Notes: generated from the sequence alone by a model not told the origin. Counted from the stretch's first letter, positions 43,624 to 52,258 are shown. The stretch is 64,000 nt of DNA from Streptomyces sp. NBC_00683 (GCF_036226745.1 NZ_CP109013.1:930001-994000); one strand, 5' to 3'. Translations and numbers: made by a program.

Positions 43624-45987
43624 TCAGTCCTCCAGGCGCAGGGTCGTACGAGGTACGGCCACCAGCTCGGCGGATTCCACTGCGGCTCGGGTCCGGGCAG
43701 CGTCCAGGCCTTCGCGTGCCGAACGGTCGACGTAGACGCGGGCTGCACGATCCAGCGGCAGAACCCGGATCTCCATGCCGTGCTGTACGACGGCGTCGGC
43801 GAAGCGGCGCAGTCCGATCTCCCAGTCGGGCCCGTACCAGAAGTGGTCGGCGACGAGCTTGCCGTCGATGTAGGCCCTGGCCGCATCCCCGGTGTAGCGC
43901 AGTCGCAGCAGCACTTCCCCCTCATCGTCCAGGACGGTTGCCGGGATGGTGAGGTGGTGGACGGCGGCCTTCTCGAAGTCCTCGTCACGCGGCGCGGAGG
44001 CCCGCTGGTGGGAACCGCCGGTGCGGGCGGACGGAGCGACGGCCTGTGTCTGCAAGGCTTCGACGGCGGGCTGCGGCAGCCGCGGGGCGGGGCTCAGCGA
44101 CCAACGCGCGAAGGTGCCGTCCGGCACGGGCCGACCTGCTTCTGCACCGTGCAGGGAAGCCGGAGCGGGCAGCAGGGCGATGGATGGTGTCGGCGAGGTG
44201 GTGTGCAGGCGCAGTTCGTCTCCGTCGGCGAGCACCAGGTCGTCGCTGAGAACAAGACGGTCTTGTCCGTAGACGTGCAGCCGGTTCAGCCGAAGCGCCT
44301 CGGTGTGGGACAGCACCAGGACGCGTGCGCTGCCGGTGGGACCGTCCAGGGTCAGAAGTGCCCCGGTGCCCGGTTCGGTGACCGTGACGAGTGTGGCGTC
44401 GGCGCCGAGCGCCACCTGGGCAGGGCCGGCGACGTCCACATTCGCGGGCAGGGCCAAGGACACCGGGATCCCGTCGGTGGCCGCCAGCACGGTGAGCGGA
44501 ACGCCGTCCACTTCCAGGCGGGTCACCGGCTGGGCGGTGGCCCAGTCGAGTCGCAGCCCGGCGCCGAGGTCGAGGCCGATCGGCCACACGAAGTGCGCGC
44601 CGGTGGGAACGCTGACCGGCTGCGCGGGCAGGGTAACGGTGCGGCCACTGTCCAGGTGAACCCGGAACTGGACGTCCTTGTGGTCGGGCAGCGTCTCGTG
44701 CGGCTGATGGTTGTTGACGAAGAGGAAGCCCTGTCCCCCTGCCGAGCGGAAGGCCCAGCGCAACGTGACGCGGTCGTCGAGCGACTCGGGTTCGGCATCA
44801 GGTAGCGACATCGGCATCCGGGCCAGTTCCGCGCCGTATGCGTGCAGGAACAGGTGTTGCAGTCGCAGCGCGTGGAAGACGGGCCGGACCTGCCCGTACT
44901 CCCCCAGCGGCGCCTGGAAGTCGTAGGTGACCGTCGGCAGGTCGTTGGGGTAGCCGGTGTCGTGGCTCTCCTGGTTGGGTTCCTTGAGGTCCAGGCGCTG
45001 CGAGCACCCGTGGTAGAGGTAGTAGCCCTGCCAGACCGAGCCACTGCCCAGCTTGGCCAGCGCCAGCGAGGTGATGTCCTGGCTGGGCACGGTCGGGCGG
45101 CGGTGGTAGGCGATGGCCATGCCGCCGCCCAACTCGCATGTGGCGTACGGGTAGCGGCGATCATCCGGACCGCTTCCGGTCGGCGCCGAGGAGCGCAGAT
45201 CGGCGCCGATGGCGTGGTCGTCGCGGATCGGCGTGAAGAAGTAGTGGCGCCGCATCTCCCGCGTCCACCCGTCGTACGCATCCTCCCAGAACGCCTCCGG
45301 GTACCCGCCGTACAACGGCAGCAGGTTGTCGCGCGGGATGTCCGCCGCGCCCCAGCCGGTTGCCGTCCACAGCGGTGCTCGCATGCCGGCGCTCTCGGCC
45401 ATGCTTCGCAGGGTGGCCAGGTGTGCCGGCTGGTCGTAGAGCTCGTTCTCCACCTGGACAGCCACGATCGGCCCGCCGTCCTCGTGGAAGAGGCCGCGCA
45501 GCTCGTGGGAGATACGGCGGTAGTAGGGCTCGACCAGCGCGAGGTAGGCGGGGTCGTCGGTGCGCACAGCGCAGCCGGTCTCCTCGAGCCAGTCCGGGAA
45601 CCCCCCGTTACGGCATTCACCGTGCGACCAGGGCCCGATCCGCATTGCCACGACCAGACCGACCTCGTGGCACAGCGTCACGAAGCGGCGCACGTCCAGG
45701 TCGCCGTCGAAGCAGAAGACGCCGGCCTCGTTCTCGTGCTGATTCCAGAACAGATAGGTGGCCACCAGATCGACGCCGCCGGCCTTGATCTTGAGCAGCT
45801 CCTCGCGCCACTCGACGGCCGGGTAGCGGCTGAAGTGGAACTCCCCCATCACGGGGATCCACGGGTGGCCGTCCCTGAACAGGCTCCGGCTGTCGACCAT
45901 CACGGAGTGCGGTGTGGAGGCCGGACTCCCCATGGGCAGATGACCGGTCAGGGGCACGGAGGGGGCACGGACTTGCAGAGACAACAT
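43624..45987 (-). CDS. Beta-galactosidase, glycoside hydrolase family 35
   Basis: A 787-residue GH35 enzyme without a signal peptide. The family signature GGPIVAVQVENELYDQPA supplies the acid/base Glu (about residue 195), and YATCELGGGMAIAYHRRPT carries the nucleophile Glu (about residue 300). The barrel opens PVMGEFHFSRYPAVEWREEL, and all-beta C-terminal domains follow. It releases galactose from imported beta-galactosides, feeding the dehydrogenase-DgoD-kinase-aldolase route. The ATG at 45987 is chosen because CAGGAG precedes it; an ATG 21 bp upstream lies beyond this ribosome site. It was followed immediately by a sugar-binding lipoprotein gene, now a relic. Confidence 0.94.
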   Translation of the reverse strand: MLSLQVRAPSVPLTGHLPMGSPASTPHSVMVDSRSLFRDGHPWIPVMGEFHFSRYPAVEWREELLKIKAGGVDLVATYLFWNQHENEAGVFCFDGDLDVRRFVTLCHEVGLVVAMRIGPWSHGECRNGGFPDWLEETGCAVRTDDPAYLALVEPYYRRISHELRGLFHEDGGPIVAVQVENELYDQPAHLATLRSMAESAGMRAPLWTATGWGAADIPRDNLLPLYGGYPEAFWEDAYDGWTREMRRHYFFTPIRDDHAIGADLRSSAPTGSGPDDRRYPYATCELGGGMAIAYHRRPTVPSQDITSLALAKLGSGSVWQGYYLYHGCSQRLDLKEPNQESHDTGYPNDLPTVTYDFQAPLGEYGQVRPVFHALRLQHLFLHAYGAELARMPMSLPDAEPESLDDRVTLRWAFRSAGGQGFLFVNNHQPHETLPDHKDVQFRVHLDSGRTVTLPAQPVSVPTGAHFVWPIGLDLGAGLRLDWATAQPVTRLEVDGVPLTVLAATDGIPVSLALPANVDVAGPAQVALGADATLVTVTEPGTGALLTLDGPTGSARVLVLSHTEALRLNRLHVYGQDRLVLSDDLVLADGDELRLHTTSPTPSIALLPAPASLHGAEAGRPVPDGTFARWSLSPAPRLPQPAVEALQTQAVAPSARTGGSHQRASAPRDEDFEKAAVHHLTIPATVLDDEGEVLLRLRYTGDAARAYIDGKLVADHFWYGPDWEIGLRRFADAVVQHGMEIRVLPLDRAARVYVDRSAREGLDAARTRAAVESAELVAVPRTTLRLED

Positions 45988-46077
45988 GACAGGCGGCTCC
46001 TGCGACAACGGCTCGGTGAAGTGCGTTCATCGTGGGCGGGCCGTCAAACCCTGTCAAGATGTATTCATAATTAATGG
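45974..46077 (-). promoter_or_regulatory. AT-rich promoter/operator copy B (beta-galactosidase)
   Basis: On the reverse strand CATTAATTATGAATACATC is followed by TTGACA, a spacer, GAACGCACTTCACCGAGCCG, the ribosome site GCAGGAGCC and the ATG at 45987. The AT-rich word, the TTGACA and most of the leader match copy A at 37172-37275. This supports a common promoter controlled by the GntR regulator. Confidence 0.75.
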
Positions 46078-46424
46078 TTGCCGACCGACGCGGGTGGGAC
46101 CACTCGTGCCGGGCGGGCCGGGTGCAAGGGCGGCTGACACGAGAGCCGACCACTCTGCTCACGAGAACTGCTGCAGTCGGGCCAAGTTCACGTTGGAGCC
46201 GACGGCGGCGCCCGGACCACAACGCCACCATTCGTCGGCCGGACGGTTCACCCGAGAGGCGCCCGGATCTCCGGTCGTCTCAACCAGCAGCCGTACCTTC
46301 CTGACGCTCAGTCAGGAGAGTCTGCCGACGCGGGGGGGGCGTCCTCGGCACAGAACCAGTGCCACCGCGGACGTGGTCTTTGCAGGAATCGGGGCATCCG
46401 CTGCCTGAGGAGGCTCCATAACCT
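46078..46424. other. Intergenic stretch with no gene
   Basis: 347 bp between the beta-galactosidase promoter and a small gene. The only feature seen is the GAGGAGG ribosome site at 46407-46413. Open frames have no family resemblance. Confidence 0.5.
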
Positions 46425-46652
46425 ATGAGTGCAACAGCCAAGAAGAAGTCCAAGTCCAGCGTGTACCTGTCGCTTGGCACCACTGCCTTCGGCGCGCTGA
46501 GCGTCGTGAAGCAGGCCAGGCTCGCGCGGGAGGAAAGCGACACCCTCCGCCTGGTCGACGCCGTGATCTCGACCGCCAAGATCGTTACCGGTCTGGCGGT
46601 CCTCTACCGCGAGCTCAAACGCCTCGGCAACGATGACGTCCTGCTGGGGTGA
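46425..46652 (+). CDS. Small hypothetical protein (75 aa)
   Basis: A 75-residue protein with a Lys-rich start (MSATAKKKSKSSVYLSLGTT) and two amphipathic/hydrophobic stretches, FGALSVVKQARLAREE and LVDAVISTAKIVTGLAVLYR. It has a strong GAGGAGG ribosome site at ideal distance, which supports real expression. No named family; a peripheral membrane or nucleoid association is imaginable but unsupported. Confidence 0.7.
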   Translation: MSATAKKKSKSSVYLSLGTTAFGALSVVKQARLAREESDTLRLVDAVISTAKIVTGLAVLYRELKRLGNDDVLLG

Positions 46653-46801
46653 GGGCGCCGGCACCCGCGCGTAGGTAAGGCCGGGGCAGGCTGGGATTCG
46701 TCTGGACGACCGATGCGGGGTCATCCCGCCCGAGCAGTGGCACGGCAAGAGCCGAACCGAACAGCCTCGCCGGGACAGCGGTTGGCCCCGCTGTCCCGGC
46801 G

Positions 46802-47506
46802 TCACAGCTGGTGACGGACTCCGGCCTCCTGCTGCGCGGCGGTGAGCTGCTCACGAAGGCCGCCCTCGATGGACCTGCGGGCAGCGCCACGCCGGAACAG
46901 TGGCAGTACGGTGCGCTGCTTGCTGTCTTCCACGAGGAGCGCCAGCCCGCCGTACAGCGCGTAGACACCGATACCGAGACCCGTCCAGCCCGCCGCGACC
47001 TGCAGTGCGTTTCCCAGACCCGCCTCATAAAGGCCTGTGAGGCCGAAGCGCAGTGCGGTGAGGGTGAGCAGCACCGCGAACAGAGGCTTCGACTGCGCCG
47101 CCGCACCCGCGAGGGCGAGGACGAAGGGAACCAGCGCCAGAAGGAAGACGGCTTGTGCCACCACCGGCCGGCCCGGTGGGGAGTCGAGGGAGGTCACGCT
47201 GGTTCCGGCCCAGGCGGCACCGAGGAGGAGCATTGCGGTGCCGGCGCCGGCGTCGCGGGCGAGGAAGGCGAACAGTCCAGCGACTGACTGCAGGGGCACG
47301 ACGAAGATGAGGACCAGAAGCAGCAGGATGCTGCTCTGTCCTGCCGGGACCCAGGCCAGCTGGAGTGAGGACAGGACCACGCTGCCGACACCGAGGGCGA
47401 AGAACCCCAGCGGCAGGGGGCTGGCGATCGGGCGGAGCACGATTCGGGTCACCGCGTCAGTGGTCAGCGGTTCGGACGGGCCGGATGAGTCGGAAGCTTG
47501 GGGCAC
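46802..47506 (-). CDS. GPR1/FUN34/YaaH family (acetate uptake-like) membrane protein
   Basis: A six-helix inner-membrane protein of about 234 residues. IASPLPLGFFALGVGSVVLS holds a variant of the family NPAPLGL motif, and helices follow at regular spacing (SILLLLVLIFVVPLQSVAGL; AVFLLALVPFVLALAGAA), with RFGLTGLYEA near the fifth. Members move acetate, succinate or ammonium. The GTG at 47506 is the best available start but lacks a ribosome site, so the N-terminus is uncertain; the hydrophilic C-terminal tail (REQLTAAQQEAGVRHQL) is cytoplasmic. It is divergent from the PPOX gene. Confidence 0.75.
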   Translation of the reverse strand: MPQASDSSGPSEPLTTDAVTRIVLRPIASPLPLGFFALGVGSVVLSSLQLAWVPAGQSSILLLLVLIFVVPLQSVAGLFAFLARDAGAGTAMLLLGAAWAGTSVTSLDSPPGRPVVAQAVFLLALVPFVLALAGAAAQSKPLFAVLLTLTALRFGLTGLYEAGLGNALQVAAGWTGLGIGVYALYGGLALLVEDSKQRTVLPLFRRGAARRSIEGGLREQLTAAQQEAGVRHQL

Positions 47507-47696
47507 AGTCGCAGCGTACGGGCCGGCGAGTATGCCGCCGCAACAGGACCGACTCGGCCGCGCGAGTGAACCCTCCCGTGCCCGATCCGCCGGCCTGGAT
47601 ACGAACAACCACAATTTTGCAGGCTGTCCGTTGCTGATCAACGCTGACGGGCAGTCGGTCCGGGACAGCAATCAGCCGAGGAGAGGAACCCGTCCA

Positions 47697-48104
47697 GTGT
47701 CCGCCGAACTTTCCGACGACCTGAAGAAGCTCATCGACGACACCCCGGTCTTCGCGACCGTGGCCACGATCCAGCCCGACGGCAGCCCGCAATTGTCCAT
47801 CACCTGGCTCGCCAGGGACGGCGACGATCTGCTGGTCTCCACGACCACCGGCCGTCGCAAGGAGAAGAACCTGCGTACCGATCCCCGGATCACCGTCATG
47901 ATCAACCCCGCGAACGCGCCCTACACCTACGCCGAGATCCGCGGTTCGGCCACGCTGACCACTCAAGGCGGCCAGCAACTGATCGACACCCTCTCGCGCA
48001 AGTACACGGGGAAGGAATACTCGGACTTCAACCCGGCGTCGAAGGACGACGCCGACCGCGTCGTCATCCGTATCACCCCGCGCAAGGTCGTCGGCTCGAT
48101 CTGA
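47697..48104 (+). CDS. PPOX-class F420-dependent oxidoreductase
   Basis: A 135-residue split-barrel flavin/deazaflavin protein. The start VSAELSDDLKKLIDDTPVFA leads to TVATIQPDGSPQLSITWL, then TGRRKEKNLRTDPRITVMIN and TYAEIRGSATL, typical of the actinobacterial F420-binding PPOX subgroup. The GTG at 47697 follows GAGGAGAGGAACC. Physiological substrates of this subgroup are poorly known; roles in quinone or biliverdin reduction occur in relatives. A hairpin lies 37 bp after the stop. Confidence 0.9.
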   Translation: MSAELSDDLKKLIDDTPVFATVATIQPDGSPQLSITWLARDGDDLLVSTTTGRRKEKNLRTDPRITVMINPANAPYTYAEIRGSATLTTQGGQQLIDTLSRKYTGKEYSDFNPASKDDADRVVIRITPRKVVGSI

Positions 48105-48530
48105 CCCGCCCGCGCAGCGCACCCGGCAGAACCCGTCGGAGGGGCTCGCAGGAGCAACCCCTGCGGGCCCCTGGCCCGCCCGCCCCGAACCCCGGCCTGC
48201 GCCCACATCCCCGGGAGGCCAGTTCGACCCCCGCCAGGCGGAACACCGGCCGTCCCTGACCCGACTGGGGAAGAGCTGGTATTCCAGCAGTGCAGTCTTC
48301 GGCGGCAGCGCCGTTACGGAGAACTGCCGTCTCAGACCGGTGAGCGCCCCGGATGCAGCCGGACTTGACCGTGACTGCCCGCCCGCGAGGTGATCCCGTG
48401 TCCTCCGCCAACGCCTCCCCCTCCGTCTGCGTGACCCGCATGCCGCCGGGCTCGACGACGACGGGGACGGGGCGGAGCATTGAGGTGCAAGGTCACAGGC
48501 AACCAGGGGCCTCGTGCGGACCGGGGTGAG
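48105..48530. other. Intergenic stretch with probable terminator
   Basis: 426 bp between convergent genes. GGGGCTCGCAG (48141-48151) and CTGCGGGCCCC (48161-48171) form a hairpin with one mismatch, probably the terminator of the PPOX gene. No coding sequence is supported in the rest. Confidence 0.55.
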
Positions 48531-49034
48531 TCACCGTCGGTGGGCGATCTCTTCCGCCACCTGGGCTGCCTTGTTCACGCCGTCGATCATGTAGCGCCGC
48601 CATGCGGGTGCGAGGCCCAGGCGTACGAGGGGTCCTCGTCCGGGCAGGGGCTTGAACTCGTAGGTCCAGCGGATGAGGGTGCCGTCTCCGTCGGAGCTGA
48701 AGGTCCATTCACCACGTACGCCGCTGACCAGACGGCCCAGCACGTTGGTGAACTCGGTGAGCTCGTATGCGAAAGAGTGCGGGGCGGTGTACTCGGTCAG
48801 GCGCTCGACGGCGGTGGAACCGTCACTGAGGTCCGGGTTGCGCGACTGGCCGGCCGCGTCCCAGGCCCCGGTCTGGTTCTTTGCGCCGCGGACGCCGGGG
48901 AAAGGGCCCCAGCCGGTGAAGACGAGGGAGAGGTCGATCGGCACGATGATGTCGAACGCTTCTCGCGGAGTAAGCGTGGTGCGGGTCTGCACGGTCACCG
49001 GGACGCTGACGTCTCCGTCATTGATCAGTGTCAT
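48531..49034 (-). CDS. SRPBCC family protein
   Basis: A 167-residue START/Bet v1-type helix-grip protein: PVTVQTRTTLTPREAFDIIV, SLVFTGWGPFPGV, TAVERLTEYTAPHSFAYELT and GTLIRWTYEFKPLPGRGPLV. These proteins bind or cyclise hydrophobic ligands. No catalytic residues can be singled out. It lies 10 bp after an SDR gene and is almost certainly cotranscribed with it; both may be under the divergent XRE regulator. Confidence 0.85.
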   Translation of the reverse strand: MTLINDGDVSVPVTVQTRTTLTPREAFDIIVPIDLSLVFTGWGPFPGVRGAKNQTGAWDAAGQSRNPDLSDGSTAVERLTEYTAPHSFAYELTEFTNVLGRLVSGVRGEWTFSSDGDGTLIRWTYEFKPLPGRGPLVRLGLAPAWRRYMIDGVNKAAQVAEEIAHRR

Positions 49035-49044
49035 GGTCGTGTCC

Positions 49045-49740
49045 TTACCAGCTGACGGGGCCGAAGCGGTCGATGAAACGGCCCGTTCCGGCGTTCGGGT
49101 GTTCGGTCGCGAGGGTGACGATCGCGTCGGTGCCCTCCGTGACGGTCTGGGTGCCTCGGTGGCCGTTGAAGTCGGTGGCGGTGAAGCCGGGGTCGGCCGC
49201 GTTCACCCGGATGTCCGTCAAAGCTTTGGCGTACTGGGTGGTCAGCATCGTCACCGCCGCCTTGGAGGCGGTGTACAGCGGCATCGGGAACTGCGACTCG
49301 ACGCGCTCGGGGTCGTGGGTCAGGGCCTGTGATCCCATGCCGCTGCTGACGTTCACCACGGCCGGATGCTGCGCCTTGCGCAGCAACGGCAGGAACGCGC
49401 TGGTCACGCGGACGATGCTGACGACGTTCATCTCGAAGACGTGCGAGGCGTCGGCCGCGGTGAGCTGCTCGGCGGGCACGGCCGGTCCGGGGACGCCGGC
49501 GTTGTTGATGAGGGTGTCGATGCGGCCTTCTTGGGCCGCGATGTCGGCGACGGCCGCGGCGACGGAGGTGTCGTCGGTGACGTCGATCAGAACGAAGCGG
49601 GCGCCGAGCTCGGTGGCGGCGGCCTGGCCGCGCTCCGGGTCGCGGGCGCCGAGGAGGACGGTGTGCCCCAGGGAGGCGAGGCGGCGGGCGGTCTCGAAGC
49701 CGAGGCTCTTGTTGGCCCCGGTGATGAAGGTGATGTTCAT
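49045..49740 (-). CDS. SDR family oxidoreductase
   Basis: A 231-residue classical short-chain dehydrogenase: MNITFITGANKSLGFETARR (TGxxxxxG), DTLINNAGVPGP (NNAG), VVNVSSGMGSQAL (Ser), and MPLYTASKAAVTMLTTQYAK (YxxxK). It belongs to the carbonyl-reductase-like group found beside XRE/MmyB-type regulators throughout Streptomyces. The divergent regulator gene starts 101 bp away. The substrate is unknown. Confidence 0.92.
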   Translation of the reverse strand: MNITFITGANKSLGFETARRLASLGHTVLLGARDPERGQAAATELGARFVLIDVTDDTSVAAAVADIAAQEGRIDTLINNAGVPGPAVPAEQLTAADASHVFEMNVVSIVRVTSAFLPLLRKAQHPAVVNVSSGMGSQALTHDPERVESQFPMPLYTASKAAVTMLTTQYAKALTDIRVNAADPGFTATDFNGHRGTQTVTEGTDAIVTLATEHPNAGTGRFIDRFGPVSW

Positions 49741-49841
49741 GGATCCAGCATCGACACCGGGGCGGGAAGCAACCAGAGAAAGCCATTCGGTAGGAAAACG
49801 GGTACCACCCTCACCGGCCCGGCGCGCCGCACAATGGGATC

Positions 49842-50705
49842 ATGAGCGCAGACGAGACCGGTTTGGGCGCCACGATCCGTTCCTGGCGCAATCGGCTGAC
49901 CCCGGCCGCCGCGGGACTCCCGGCACGGCACGGCCGCAGAACCTCCGGTCTGCGCCGCGAGGAGCTGGCCGAGCTCGCCGGTCTGTCCGTCGACTACATC
50001 GTGCGCCTGGAACAGGGGCGCTCCACCACCCCCTCGGCCCAGGTCGCCGGGGCTCTCTCCCGCGCTCTGCACCTGAACCGCGCCGAGCGCGATCACCTGT
50101 ACCAGCTGGCCGGCCTGCGCGCGCCGGACGACAACACGATCAGCGAGCACATCCCGCCCGGCATGCAGCGCGTCATCCAGCGGCTGGGCGATACCCCGGT
50201 GGCGGTCTTCGCCGCGGACTGGCGCCTGCTGTGGTGGAACCGCAGCTGGGCCGCACTCCTCGGCGACCCCGCCACGATCCCACCGGACGAACGCAGCCTC
50301 GTGCGCGCCCGCTTCCCCGTCGCCTCCGACCGCGGGCAGCTCGCCACCTGGCCGGTCACCGAGCTGGACCCCGAAGCATCGGACCGCGCCATCGTCGCGG
50401 ACCTGCGCAGGGCCTCCGCCCGCTACCCCAACGACCCGCGACTGACTCGCCTGCTGCGCAGAACCATCGACGGCAACCCGCGCTTCGCCGAGCTGTGGCA
50501 AGAGGGCGCCGTCGCCAACCACACGGAGGACCGCAAGACCGTCCGACACCCGTCCGTCGGCGATATCACGGTCAACTGCGACATCCTCACAGCGACCGAT
50601 ACCGACCTCAAGGTCGTCATCTACACGACCGAGCTCGACAGTGAAGACGCCACCAAACTCGACCTCACACGCGTCACCGGCACCGCCCCCTCCCGGTCCG
50701 TGTGA
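49842..50705 (+). CDS. XRE family regulator with MmyB-like ligand domain
   Basis: A 287-residue regulator. The N-terminal helix-turn-helix is TSGLRREELAELAGLSVDYI (about residues 34-53) followed by VRLEQGRSTTPSAQVAGALS. The C-terminal PAS-like MmyB domain includes TPVAVFAADWRLLWWNRSWA and the arginine-rich segment that binds a small ligand, probably a fatty acid, in MmyB relatives. Such regulators commonly control the divergent SDR gene, as here. Confidence 0.93.
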   Translation: MSADETGLGATIRSWRNRLTPAAAGLPARHGRRTSGLRREELAELAGLSVDYIVRLEQGRSTTPSAQVAGALSRALHLNRAERDHLYQLAGLRAPDDNTISEHIPPGMQRVIQRLGDTPVAVFAADWRLLWWNRSWAALLGDPATIPPDERSLVRARFPVASDRGQLATWPVTELDPEASDRAIVADLRRASARYPNDPRLTRLLRRTIDGNPRFAELWQEGAVANHTEDRKTVRHPSVGDITVNCDILTATDTDLKVVIYTTELDSEDATKLDLTRVTGTAPSRSV

Positions 50706-50820
50706 ATTGCGGGCTTGTCCAACTACTTCGGATCGGTAAGGACCTTCTGCTTCAGGCAGCGCGCGGCGTCGGCCCAAGGCGGACTGCAGCCGGTTCGGTC
50801 CGGGCCGGTCCAGCACGAGC

Positions 50821-51235
50821 TCATCTCTCCTCGCCCTCGGCGATGCGGGCGGCGAGGTAGCCGGCCCGGCCCAGCTCTCACTTGCCGGTTGGCCCCACCG
50901 ATGGGCGGTGGAGGCGGTGATACCGAACAGGTCGCTAACGATCACCGGAGGCAGTTCCGTGACCGCCTCGATCATGGCGGTGTTGCGGGCGCTGAGGATG
51001 GGCAGGCCGTTGGCACGCATGAGGGTCAGAACCGATGCCGCGGCGCGTGGATCTGCTGCTCCAGCAGGGCTGCCAGGGTAGGCGGAAGCAGGACGGGGTG
51101 GTGGGCAAAGGTGAAGTACGCGCGGCCTTCCCGGGTGCTGTAGCGGTCGGTGGTGAACTCAACAACGCGGCTGACCTGCTCGACATCGACCCCCGACAAC
51201 TCCGCTGAGGATCACTGGCCCGCCGTTAGGACGTG
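50821..51235 (-). pseudogene. Tyrosine recombinase (integrase) C-terminal relic
   Basis: On the reverse strand, in at least two frames, one can read GRAYFTFAHHPVLLP-like sequence, then GLPILSARNTAMIEAVTELP, PVIVSDLFGITASTAHRWGQ and AGYLAARIAEGEER, stop. This is the C-terminal segment of Streptomyces site-specific integrases of the long, plasmid-type group. The catalytic core is missing. No tRNA or attachment-site repeat was found nearby. Confidence 0.65.
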
Positions 51236-51660
51236 ATCACGGCGGGGTTTCCCTCGCTCCAGACGCTGGTGATCCTGCGGTGCGTGAACCGCCAGCCGTC
51301 CGGGGTGCGGCGCAGCCGGTCGTCGTAGCGACCCCCGCCAAGGAACTTCTCGCCATCGGGCAGGCCAAGGCGGACATGCTGGGCCTGGTAGTAGCACGTG
51401 TGCTCGGCCTCGTCACCCTGCACTGCGGCGACATGGTTGCCGTTCAGATGATGGGTGGCGTCGAAGCGCTCCACGCTGGTGCTGATCCTGGCAACGATCG
51501 CGTCAGGCCCGCAGAGCCGTTCTCCCGAACCGCTGTACTCCCAGCAAGCGTCATCGGTGAACAACGCGCCCAGTGCCTCCCAGTCCCTGGTGTCCACGGA
51601 CGTCGCATACGCGATCACGGCGTCCACGATCGCGGCGCGGTCTGCGAGTTCCCGAAGCAT
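51226..51660 (-). CDS. SnoaL-like / NTF2-fold protein
   Basis: A 144-residue NTF2-like protein of the SnoaL_4 type: RAAIVDAVIAYATSVDTRDW, LGALFTDDACWEYSGSG and DGWRFTHRRITSVWSEGNPA. Relatives include aromatic-ring dioxygenase beta-like subunits and dehydratases; catalytic Asp/His/Tyr residues are present but do not fix the reaction. The ATG at 51660 has GGAAGGCGG upstream. It is divergent from an HxlR regulator whose operator-like site lies in the 83-bp gap. Confidence 0.88.
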   Translation of the reverse strand: MLRELADRAAIVDAVIAYATSVDTRDWEALGALFTDDACWEYSGSGERLCGPDAIVARISTSVERFDATHHLNGNHVAAVQGDEAEHTCYYQAQHVRLGLPDGEKFLGGGRYDDRLRRTPDGWRFTHRRITSVWSEGNPAVITS

Positions 51661-51679
51661 TGAGCCGCCTTCCGGTTTG

Positions 51680-51702
51680 GTACACGATTTGATACGGAGT
51701 AC
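51680..51702. promoter_or_regulatory. Imperfect GTAC-ended dyad, candidate HxlR operator
   Basis: GTAC at 51680-51683 and GTAC at 51699-51702 bound a 15-bp AT-rich core, in the middle of the divergent SnoaL/HxlR gap. HxlR proteins bind dyads of about this size. Confidence 0.4.
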
Positions 51703-51743
51703 ATGATTGGTGACTGTCGAGCCCGGCGGAAGAAGGCACATTC

Positions 51744-52124
51744 ATGTCCCACAGTCACATCGATGTATCAGCCCTGGCCAGCGAGGCGTGCCCGGTCTCG
51801 GAGGTCCTCGATCACGTCTCCGGGAAGTGGAGCATCGGCATCCTGGTAGCCGCTGCGCAGGGTCCGGTTCGGTTCACGGAGCTGGAACGTTCGATCAGAG
51901 GGATCAGCAGGCGCATGCTCACGCTCAAGCTGCGCAAGCTGGAGCGGGACGGCTTGCTCGTACGCACCGTCCATCCGGTCGTTCCGCCCAAGGTCGAGTA
52001 CACGCTGACGGAGATGGCCCAGGAACTCCACAAGTCGCTGCTGGAACTCACCGACTGGGCCAAGCGACACGGCGGCACGGTCGCCGCCGCCCAAGCCGCC
52101 TACGACCGCGAACACAACGGCTGA
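51744..52124 (+). CDS. HxlR family regulator
   Basis: A 126-residue winged-helix regulator: EACPVSEVLDHVSGKWSIGI, VRFTELERSIRGISRRMLTL, KLERDGLLVRTVHPVVPPKV, EYTLTEMAQEL. The Cys in EACPV is the conserved redox-sensing position of HypR/YodB-type proteins that respond to quinones and aldehydes. Control of the divergent SnoaL-like gene is expected. Confidence 0.93.
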   Translation: MSHSHIDVSALASEACPVSEVLDHVSGKWSIGILVAAAQGPVRFTELERSIRGISRRMLTLKLRKLERDGLLVRTVHPVVPPKVEYTLTEMAQELHKSLLELTDWAKRHGGTVAAAQAAYDREHNG

Positions 52125-52234
52125 CGGCAGCCGCCGCCCAGAAATACTCCGTACGACTTCAAGACCAGACGGTCACCCACGTGCGGAAAACGGACTAGGG
52201 GCTGACCAGAGGAAAAGGGCAGGCTCGGGACCTG

Positions 52235-52258
52235 TCGAATGTTGCATTCGATGCAACA
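52235..52258. promoter_or_regulatory. Two overlapping perfect palindromes
   Basis: TCGAATG-TTG-CATTCGA (52235-52251) and TGTTGCAT-TCG-ATGCAACA (52240-52258) share their centre. They lie about 265 bp upstream of the secreted-protein ATG at 52521 and 110 bp after the HxlR stop. Overlapping dyads could be alternative operators or a transcription-attenuating switch. The rest of 52125-52520 shows only GC-rich sequence and the GGAGG ribosome site at 52512. Confidence 0.5.

Noticed and set aside
50821..51235. tRNA attachment site for the integrase relic
   Set aside because: I looked on both sides for a tRNA cloverleaf or direct repeat and saw none.
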